From: Comamonadaceae bacterium CG_4_10_14_3_um_filter_60_75
Lineage (GTDB): Bacteria > Pseudomonadota > Gammaproteobacteria > Burkholderiales > Burkholderiaceae_C
DNA length: 5,965 bases
Direction: 5' to 3'
NCBI GenBank assembly: GCA_002784245.1
Contig: PFKL01000112.1
Span: 1 to 5,965, forward strand
The notes under the pieces were generated by a model. That model had not been told where the DNA came from. It saw only the letters and a list, made by a program, of their open reading frames with translations, and made no database searches. The translations under genes and the position numbers were made by a program. Shown here piece by piece: positions 1 through 4,968 of this stretch (within the stretch, counting starts at the first letter, position 1; every line of letters begins with the position of its first letter).

Positions 1-19
1 CCAAGGCTGACAGTGCAGC

Positions 20-685
20 TTAACGCGTCAGCACAGCTTGCACCTCGCGCTCGGGCATACCCAGCGAATCAGCAAACTCAGCCACTGTCTTGCCACTGGC
101 CTCAAATGCTTTGACAAGCGCTGTGCGGCGGGCGCGTTTCAAGTCTACTTGCGCCATGGCTTCATCCAGCACAGCGTTGATGACATCAGAGGGGGTACCG
201 ATGCGCGCCAGATAGTCTGCTCGCGTCAAACCCGATTTCTCGTAAGCCGTGGCCAATTGATTTTGCAGCTTGGGCAGCAGGTCTTCTTGCGCGCGCGCCT
301 GGCGGCGGGTGAACACCTCAACAATCGACAGGAAAACATGTTCGGGTGCCACTGTCTCCACCACCTGGCCCTGCAAGTCGTGGCGTGGCAAACCAGCGGC
401 CACCGCCTGCAGGTAACGTGTCGAGCGGGTGTGCACGCCCAACGCCAGCTTGAGGTCGTCGCGTTTGAAAACATCGGGGTGCGCGGCCATCAGGTCCTGA
501 AAAACGCCCAGCTTCAACGGCAGAAAACGCTGGCCAAAGAGGTGCGGATAGAGCGTAAACAGCTTTTCAAGCACGGGCTGGGCGGCGTCAAAGCGTTTGA
601 CCCTGGGTTTGGCCGCAGGCGCGGGCGCGCCGCTTGCGGCCTCGGCGACGTGTTCAGTGGTGGTTTCTAAAACGGATTCGGTCAT
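20..685 (-). CDS. ProQ/FinO-domain RNA-binding protein
   Basis: The 221-residue product is probably a cytoplasmic RNA chaperone of the ProQ/FinO family, which binds structured RNAs and 3' ends and acts in sRNA-based regulation. The family domain spans about residues 31-130. It opens with a helical stretch (RFDAAQPVLEKLFTLYPHLF) and continues through LPLKLGVFQDL, the basic LALGVHTRSTRYLQAV and the hydrophobic VFLSIVEVF. The first 30 residues are Ala/Pro/Glu-rich and look disordered. Residues 135-221 are a helical tail with basic patches (DLKRARRTALVKAF) and an HTH-like end. I chose the ATG at 683-685. The frame stays open to an ATG at 766, but that extension resembles no part of the family and would cover the divergent promoter region. 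The Shine-Dalgarno is poor: only GGGG at 699-702, 13 bases upstream. I do not assign proQ because several paralogues of this family exist in Burkholderiales. Confidence 0.88.
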   Translation of the reverse strand: MTESVLETTTEHVAEAASGAPAPAAKPRVKRFDAAQPVLEKLFTLYPHLFGQRFLPLKLGVFQDLMAAHPDVFKRDDLKLALGVHTRSTRYLQAVAAGLPRHDLQGQVVETVAPEHVFLSIVEVFTRRQARAQEDLLPKLQNQLATAYEKSGLTRADYLARIGTPSDVINAVLDEAMAQVDLKRARRTALVKAFEASGKTVAEFADSLGMPEREVQAVLTR

Positions 686-706
686 GGTGTGTGGCAAGCC
701 CCAAGC

Positions 707-735
707 AAATTTGGAAATGGGCGATTGTCTGTCAA
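707..735 (-). promoter_or_regulatory. Candidate promoter of the ProQ-like gene
   Basis: Read on the minus strand, 735-730 is a perfect TTGACA -35 box. The -10 region 15-17 bases downstream is weak; the best hexamers are CAAATT (713-708) and CCAAAT (714-709), each matching three of six consensus positions. Transcription from here would start around 700 and give a leader of about 15 bases. The strong -35 makes this plausible, but the poor -10 keeps confidence low. Confidence 0.33.
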
Positions 736-757
736 AGCAGCGCCACGCTGGCATACT
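729..757 (+). promoter_or_regulatory. Candidate promoter of the ATP-grasp/alpha-E operon, possibly leaderless
   Basis: CTGTCA (729-734) matches the sigma-70 -35 consensus at four of six positions. After a 17-base spacer, CATACT (752-757) matches the -10 consensus at four of six. The predicted transcription start, about seven bases after the -10, falls on or next to the A of the ATG at 765. No purine-rich Shine-Dalgarno precedes that ATG (the bases are CTCCCTGCC), which fits a leaderless mRNA. The -35 overlaps the minus-strand TTGACA at 735-730, so the two divergent promoters may compete for RNA polymerase. Confidence 0.35.
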
Positions 758-764
758 CCCTGCC

Positions 765-3467
765 ATGCAACAAACGCAAGTTCAATCGTCGTCACAGCCG
801 CAAACTAGCGCAACCGAATTGCGGCTGGACGAATTGGCAGACAACTTGCGCTGCACCGAAGGCCACTTTGACGAAATCCACGGCACCCTGACAAGGGCCG
901 ACAACGGCATCGAAAGTGCTTCAGATAATGAAGCATCTAGCCCAGACATGACAAGGGCTTGGGCCGGTTTTTTTGATGAATTGAAAGACCAAACCCGCGC
1001 CGACATAACACAGCGCAGCACGCACCTTGCACGCCAGGTGCGTGACAACGGCGTGACCTACAACGTTTACGCTGACGAAGACGGCCCACAGCGTCCGTGG
1101 TCGCTTGACCTGTTTCCGCTGATCATCGCACCTGTCGACTGGCGACACATCGCGCAAGGCGTCTTGCAGCGGGTGCGCCTGCTCGAGCGCGTCATGGCCG
1201 ACGTCTATGGCCCACAACAACTGTTGCACTCGGGCCTGCTGCCGCCGGCGCTGGTGCAAGGCCACCCCGGTTACCTGCGCTCCATGCATGGCGTCAAATC
1301 GGTCGGCGGGCGCTATCTGCACATCGCCGCGTTTGACATGACGCGCGGCCCCGATGGCAACTGGTGGCTGGTAGGGCAACGCACGCAAGCGCCCTCTGGC
1401 CTGGGCTACCTGCTGGAGAATCGTCTGGCCATCTCGGCCCAGTTCAACAACGCCTTTGACAAACTCAAAGTGCAGCGACTGGCGGGCACCTACCGCGCGC
1501 TGATGGACAGTCTGCACGCCAACAGCCCGCTGGGTGCCGACGCGCATCTGGCGCTGTTGACACCGGGGCCGTACAACGAAACCTACTTTGAACACGCTTA
1601 CCTGGCACGCTACCTGGGGCTGACGCTGGTCGAGGGCAATGACTTGCTGGTGCGGGACGAACGCCTGTACCTGAAAACGCTCAAGGGTCTGGTGCCCGTG
1701 CACGGCTTGCTCAAACGCGTCGATGACCAGTATCTGGACCCGCTGGAACTGCGCGCCGACTCGACCCTGGGCGTACCCGGGCTGCTGCAAGCCATCCGTG
1801 CCGGTAACGTGCTGGTGGCCAATGCGCCTGGATCAGCGTTTTTGGAGTCACCGGCGCTGCTGGGCTTTTTGCCCGCGCTGTCGCGCCATTTTTTTGACGA
1901 AGAACTGTGTTTGCCCGCGCTGCCTACCTGGTGGTGTGGTGAAAACAGCGCGATGTTTGACGCGCTGAGCCGCCTGCGCGATTGCGTCATCAAGCCCACT
2001 TACCCGGGCGCGGCCGGACACGCCAGTTTTGACGCCGTACTCGGCGAGCGCCAAACGCAACAAGCGCTGGACGAATGGGCCGGACGCATCGCCCAGCACC
2101 CACAAGAACACACGGTGCAGGCGTACATGCCGTTCTCGCAGATGCCAACCTGGCAACGTGGTCAAGCCGCGCCCAACACCACCGAGCACGCTCTGGTGGC
2201 GCGCTCGGTGGTGTTGCGCGTCTTTGCCGTCGCCGACCCGGCACAGGGCTGGCGCGTGCTGCCTGGTGGATTGGCGCGCGTGGCCAGTAGCGACCAGGAC
2301 ATCACCTCGATGCAGCGCGGTGGCAGCAGTGCCGACGTCTGGTCACTGACCAGCGGCGAAGTTGACCGCACCCCCCTGCTGCACCCTCATCTGACGCCCG
2401 AGAGCCTGTTGCAGCGCAAGCGGCTCGTCACCAGCCGCGCGGCAGAGAGCCTGTTCTGGCTAGGGCGCTATACCGAACGCACCGAAAACACCTTGCGCCT
2501 GGCAAGGCTGACGCTGGACTGCCTGCACGGTGAAGACCCAAACAACGCGTCGCTGCTGACCTGGCTAGGCCAGATGGCGCAAGCCAATACACTGGTCTTG
2601 CCCGGTGTGCCAACGCCGCTGCAGGCACCGCGCGTCTTTGAGCGCGCGTTGATCGACAGCCTGGGCAGCACGCGCAACGCCACCAGCGTGGGCTTTTGCC
2701 TGCGCGCGCTCAAGCTGGCGGCATCGAGCGTACGCGAGCGACTGTCGCAAGAGCATTGGCGCATCATCACCCGTGCCGAAGAGACGTTGTTCGCCCGCTT
2801 TGGCCAATACCAGCAGCGCGGCAACTGTCCAACCCAGCAGGCGCTGCAAATCCTCAAAGACACCAGCGACCAAATGGCTGCCATCACCGGCGCCCAAACC
2901 GACCGCATGGCGCGTGACGACGGCTGGCGCCTGCTGAGCATTGGTCGCCACGTCGAGCGCCTGGGTTTTCTGGCCAACGCGCTGAGCCTGGCGCTGCGCT
3001 GGCGCACGCTGCAAACCGACAGCGGCTTTGATGCGGTAATTGAGCTGTTTGACAACGCCATCACTTTCCACGCGCAGTTTCAACAAAGCCGCGACATCGC
3101 CGCGCTGATTGACTTGCTGGTGATTGACCGCGACAACCCACGCTCGGTATCCTGGGTCGCGCACACCCTGCGTGGACGCCTAGCCAAGCTGGCGGGCAGC
3201 GATCCCAACGAGCTCTCGGATCTGTCGCTCAAGGTTCCCAACCCCAGCGCCTGGGGGCTCGCGCAACTGTGCGAACTGGCGCCGGATCTGGTCACACCGA
3301 CCGACACGTTTTCAGACAACGCTGCAGCCGTCGAGGCGCCCCGCTACGACTTGTTGCAAGACGTGCTGCAGCAATGCTGTCAAGCCGCATTTGAGGTGTC
3401 TGAAGATATCAGCGCCACCTACTTCACCCATGCCGGCCTGGCTAACCGCAGCGTGGGGGCGCAATGA
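765..3467 (+). CDS. Circularly permuted ATP-grasp / alpha-E fusion protein (predicted amide or peptide ligase)
   Basis: The 900-residue product joins two domains that are separate proteins in many bacteria. The circularly permuted type 2 ATP-grasp region covers about residues 105-545. Recognisable stretches are RPWSLDLFPLI (110-120) with PVDW (123-126), GGRYLHIAAFDMTRG (181-195), SGLGYLLENR (211-220), EGNDL (290-294), KRVDDQYLDPLE (317-328), NAPGSAFLESPALLGFLP (353-370), VIKP (408-411, the Lys probably contacts ATP) and LPGGLARV (499-506). The alpha-E domain, all-helical, starts at SRAAESLFWLGRYTER (557-572) and runs to about 890. Comparative genomics of amidoligases predicts ATP-dependent amide or peptide bond formation; the substrate is unknown to me. 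No signal peptide is visible, so it is probably cytoplasmic. The ATG at 765 lies about 30 residues before family similarity seems to begin; in-frame ATGs at 684 and 717 are less likely because they run into the divergent promoter region. Residues 46-65 look like an insertion. The stop codon overlaps the start of the next gene. Confidence 0.9.
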   Translation: MQQTQVQSSSQPQTSATELRLDELADNLRCTEGHFDEIHGTLTRADNGIESASDNEASSPDMTRAWAGFFDELKDQTRADITQRSTHLARQVRDNGVTYNVYADEDGPQRPWSLDLFPLIIAPVDWRHIAQGVLQRVRLLERVMADVYGPQQLLHSGLLPPALVQGHPGYLRSMHGVKSVGGRYLHIAAFDMTRGPDGNWWLVGQRTQAPSGLGYLLENRLAISAQFNNAFDKLKVQRLAGTYRALMDSLHANSPLGADAHLALLTPGPYNETYFEHAYLARYLGLTLVEGNDLLVRDERLYLKTLKGLVPVHGLLKRVDDQYLDPLELRADSTLGVPGLLQAIRAGNVLVANAPGSAFLESPALLGFLPALSRHFFDEELCLPALPTWWCGENSAMFDALSRLRDCVIKPTYPGAAGHASFDAVLGERQTQQALDEWAGRIAQHPQEHTVQAYMPFSQMPTWQRGQAAPNTTEHALVARSVVLRVFAVADPAQGWRVLPGGLARVASSDQDITSMQRGGSSADVWSLTSGEVDRTPLLHPHLTPESLLQRKRLVTSRAAESLFWLGRYTERTENTLRLARLTLDCLHGEDPNNASLLTWLGQMAQANTLVLPGVPTPLQAPRVFERALIDSLGSTRNATSVGFCLRALKLAASSVRERLSQEHWRIITRAEETLFARFGQYQQRGNCPTQQALQILKDTSDQMAAITGAQTDRMARDDGWRLLSIGRHVERLGFLANALSLALRWRTLQTDSGFDAVIELFDNAITFHAQFQQSRDIAALIDLLVIDRDNPRSVSWVAHTLRGRLAKLAGSDPNELSDLSLKVPNPSAWGLAQLCELAPDLVTPTDTFSDNAAAVEAPRYDLLQDVLQQCCQAAFEVSEDISATYFTHAGLANRSVGAQ
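889..958. repeat. 10-base direct repeats flanking a hairpin-containing in-frame insertion
   Basis: The ten bases TGACAAGGGC occur at 889-898 and again at 949-958, offset by exactly 60 bases (20 codons). The 50 bases between them contain an inverted repeat, TGCTTCA (917-923) and TGAAGCA (929-935), with a five-base loop. They are about 48% GC by count, lower than the surrounding coding sequence. The encoded stretch is Ser/Asp/Asn/Glu-rich (IESASDNEASSPD) and looks like an unstructured insert. The pattern resembles a small hairpin element with a target duplication, or a repeat-mediated expansion. The repeats are directly visible; their origin is inferred. Confidence 0.5.
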
Positions 3468-4354
3468 GACTGTTGATCACCCACGAAACAGTCTACGACT
3501 ACAGCCCGGTGGTCGAGACCGCACAGCACATGGCCTACCTGACGCCACGCCACGCTGACGGCCAGCAACTGATCAGCCAGCAGCTCAGTATCACCCCCGA
3601 GCCGGCGCAGCGCAGTGTCGCCACCGATGTGTTTGGCAACACACGCAGCTTTTTTTCTTTGCAGCAGCCGCATCGCCAACTGCGCGTGGTAGCCACCAGC
3701 GAAGTGCAAACCTGCGCCAGCCGCTTGCCCGAAAACCTGATCGACTGGGAGAGCACGCGCGAACGCTTTCGCTACCGCGCCGGCAATGCGTATGACCCGG
3801 CCAACGAATTTGTGTTTGCCTCGGCCATGGCGCCCCAGCAAGCGGAATTTGCCGCCTATGCCCGCGCCAGCTTTCCCCCCAGGCAAAGCTTGCTGCTGGG
3901 CGCGCTGGACCTGATGCACCGCATTCACGATGACTTTGTTTACGAAAGTCATAGCACCGAGGTCAACACCCCGGCCGTAGAGGCGCTGGCGCAGCGCAAA
4001 GGCGTGTGCCAGGACTTTGCCCACATTTTCATTGCCTGCCTGCGCTCCATGGGGCTGGCGGCGCGCTACGTCAGCGGCTACCTGCTGACCGCGCCGCCAC
4101 CTGGCATGGTCAAACTGCGCGGCAGCGACGCGTCGCACGCCTGGGGCGCGGTGTACCTGCCCGACAGCGGCTGGGTCGACATGGACCCCACCAACGACCG
4201 CGCCGGCGCGCCCTCGCCCGGCGAAGACTACGTGACGTTGGCCATCGGGCGGGATTTTTCAGACGTCTCGCCCATGCGCGGCGTCATTCACGGCGGCGCC
4301 AACCACACGCTGAGCGTGGGGGTCACCGTAGAACCGGTCACGGACACATTTTGA
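3464..4354 (+). CDS. Transglutaminase-like cysteine peptidase family protein
   Basis: The 296-residue product has the two-part layout usual for this group. An N-terminal beta-rich bacterial transglutaminase N-domain covers residues 1-85 (RLLITHETVYDYSP at the start, DVFGN at 55-59). The transglutaminase core covers about 145-250. The catalytic triad is visible: Cys182 in KGVCQDFAH, His225 in DASHAWGAVY and Asp241 in WVDMDPTND. Family length is normal and no export signal is seen, so it is probably cytoplasmic. Members of this fold are usually peptidases or amidases rather than cross-linking enzymes. The ATG lies in the overlap ATGA with the stop of the upstream gene, with GGGGG at 3455-3459 as a well-spaced ribosome-binding site, so translation is probably coupled. 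Its pairing with the ATP-grasp/alpha-E protein recurs in many bacteria and suggests it cleaves or transfers the amide bonds that the ligase makes. That role is inferred, not shown. Confidence 0.92.
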   Translation: MRLLITHETVYDYSPVVETAQHMAYLTPRHADGQQLISQQLSITPEPAQRSVATDVFGNTRSFFSLQQPHRQLRVVATSEVQTCASRLPENLIDWESTRERFRYRAGNAYDPANEFVFASAMAPQQAEFAAYARASFPPRQSLLLGALDLMHRIHDDFVYESHSTEVNTPAVEALAQRKGVCQDFAHIFIACLRSMGLAARYVSGYLLTAPPPGMVKLRGSDASHAWGAVYLPDSGWVDMDPTNDRAGAPSPGEDYVTLAIGRDFSDVSPMRGVIHGGANHTLSVGVTVEPVTDTF

Positions 4355-4380
4355 GTCGCCCACTTGCGCTGCATCAATCG

Positions 4381-4434
4381 TCAAAATAAATAGCTATTTG
4401 CGCACGTCTTTGTTGGGGTTGAAGGCCATTTTCC
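4381..4434. repeat. Palindromic intergenic element resembling Comamonadaceae dispersed repeats
   Basis: This A/T-rich stretch begins 27 bases after the transglutaminase stop. It contains a perfect 12-base palindrome, AAATAGCTATTT (4388-4399), followed by TGCGC and later by GGTTGAAGGCCATTTT (4417-4432). From memory, short dispersed elements with this arrangement (ATAGCT near one end, GGCCATTTT near the other) are common between genes of Rhodoferax, Polaromonas and relatives. Only one copy lies in this window, so repetition cannot be confirmed here. It may act as a weak 3' structure for the upstream operon, but there is no classical GC stem with a T-tract. Confidence 0.42.
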
Positions 4435-4450
4435 ACACAAGAAAACATTC

Positions 4451-4486
4451 GGTAACACTCTGCCGGGCTCGCTTACTTTTGTTACC
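4451..4486. promoter_or_regulatory. Inverted repeat with TTAC motifs, possible operator of the small exported gene
   Basis: GGTAACA (4451-4457) and TGTTACC (4480-4486) form a perfect seven-base inverted repeat with a 22-base gap. The right half also holds two TTAC motifs in the same direction (4473-4476 and 4482-4485, nine bases apart). The stretch CTTACTTTTGTTACC looks like OmpR-type response-regulator boxes, although OmpR-type repeats usually have a ten-base period. It lies about 65-100 bases upstream of the GTG at 4552, a suitable place for an activator. I found no convincing -35/-10 pair between it and the gene. Confidence 0.3.
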
Positions 4487-4551
4487 CGCGCAACTGACGA
4501 CTTGCGCTGGGTTTGGTGGGACAGTTGGCCTATCCACTTCAGGCAGATCAC

Positions 4552-4968
4552 GTGAACCCACTCTACGCCCTCATCACAGTCCTCATGGCGCTGGCTTGCC
4601 CGCTGTGTTCTGCGCAAGATACACCGAAGGCACCGTCGCGCTTTGCGGCCAGCCTGGCGCAGCCGGTGGATGCAGACGCCGAAATCACCACGCAAATGGC
4701 AGAAGACCGACAAAAAATTGCGGCTCACCTGCGCGACTATCTGGTGGCTTTCGACGCCAGCCACGACAGCAACCGCCGGGTACGCGTAGGCTTGCCACTG
4801 ACTTCATTTGCCGATAACCAGGTCCATGTGGCGTACGACGTGGCCGGTGGCGGCGTCATGATGCAATGGCATCTGTCCGAACTGACCCACCGCGGCACGC
4901 TGTGGCAGTTCAACGCGTTTGTCAATCAGGCCAAAACGGCCACCGTTGCCGTCAGCGCCAACTTCTAG
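4552..4968 (+). CDS. Small putative exported protein of unknown family
   Basis: The 138-residue product is not one I recognise. I chose the GTG at 4552: an AGG (4541-4543) lies eight bases upstream, and the protein then begins with a good signal-peptide profile, a short N-region followed by LYALITVLMALACPLC and a likely signal-peptidase I site at CSA/QD (about residue 22). The frame is also open from a TTG at 4513, but that adds 13 polar residues ahead of the hydrophobic core. The two cysteines in the leader do not sit in a canonical lipobox. The mature part has a charged helical segment (DAEITTQMAEDRQKIAAHLRDYLVAF, in two parts at about 43-68). A beta-rich C-terminal half follows, with RVRVGLPLTSF, NQVHVAYDVAGGGVMMQWHL and TVAVSANF. 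Location is probably periplasmic or extracellular. The stop codon overlaps that of the convergent hydrolase gene. Confidence 0.68.
   Translation: MNPLYALITVLMALACPLCSAQDTPKAPSRFAASLAQPVDADAEITTQMAEDRQKIAAHLRDYLVAFDASHDSNRRVRVGLPLTSFADNQVHVAYDVAGGGVMMQWHLSELTHRGTLWQFNAFVNQAKTATVAVSANF

Noticed and set aside
6..19. GCTG/CAGC small inverted repeat just after the ProQ-like stop, considered as a terminator
   Set aside because: The stem is only four base pairs and no T-tract follows in the direction of transcription.
38..670. Long plus-strand open frame opposite the ProQ-like gene
   Set aside because: It is antisense to a clear ProQ/FinO-domain gene, and its translation is Cys/His/Gln-rich without family-like blocks. 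High-GC codon bias explains the open frame.
3650..3657. Runs of T (8 at 3650-3657, also 7 at 968-974 and 1889-1895) inside genes, considered as programmed slippage sites
   Set aside because: All three encode in-frame Phe-Phe at positions where the reading frame and family similarity continue normally, so no frameshift is needed.
3419..4138. Minus-strand open frame opposite the transglutaminase gene
   Set aside because: The plus strand carries an intact catalytic triad and family motifs; the minus translation is Arg/Ala/Gly-rich with no recognisable domain.
4502..4536. TTGCGC with TATCCA considered as a promoter of the small exported gene
   Set aside because: The spacer would be about 23 bases and neither hexamer is close to consensus.
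4570..4617. Lipoprotein signal in the small exported protein
   Set aside because: The residues before the two leader cysteines (ALA-C and CPL-C) do not fit the usual lipobox with Leu at -3 and a small residue at -1; an ordinary signal-peptidase I site after CSA fits better.
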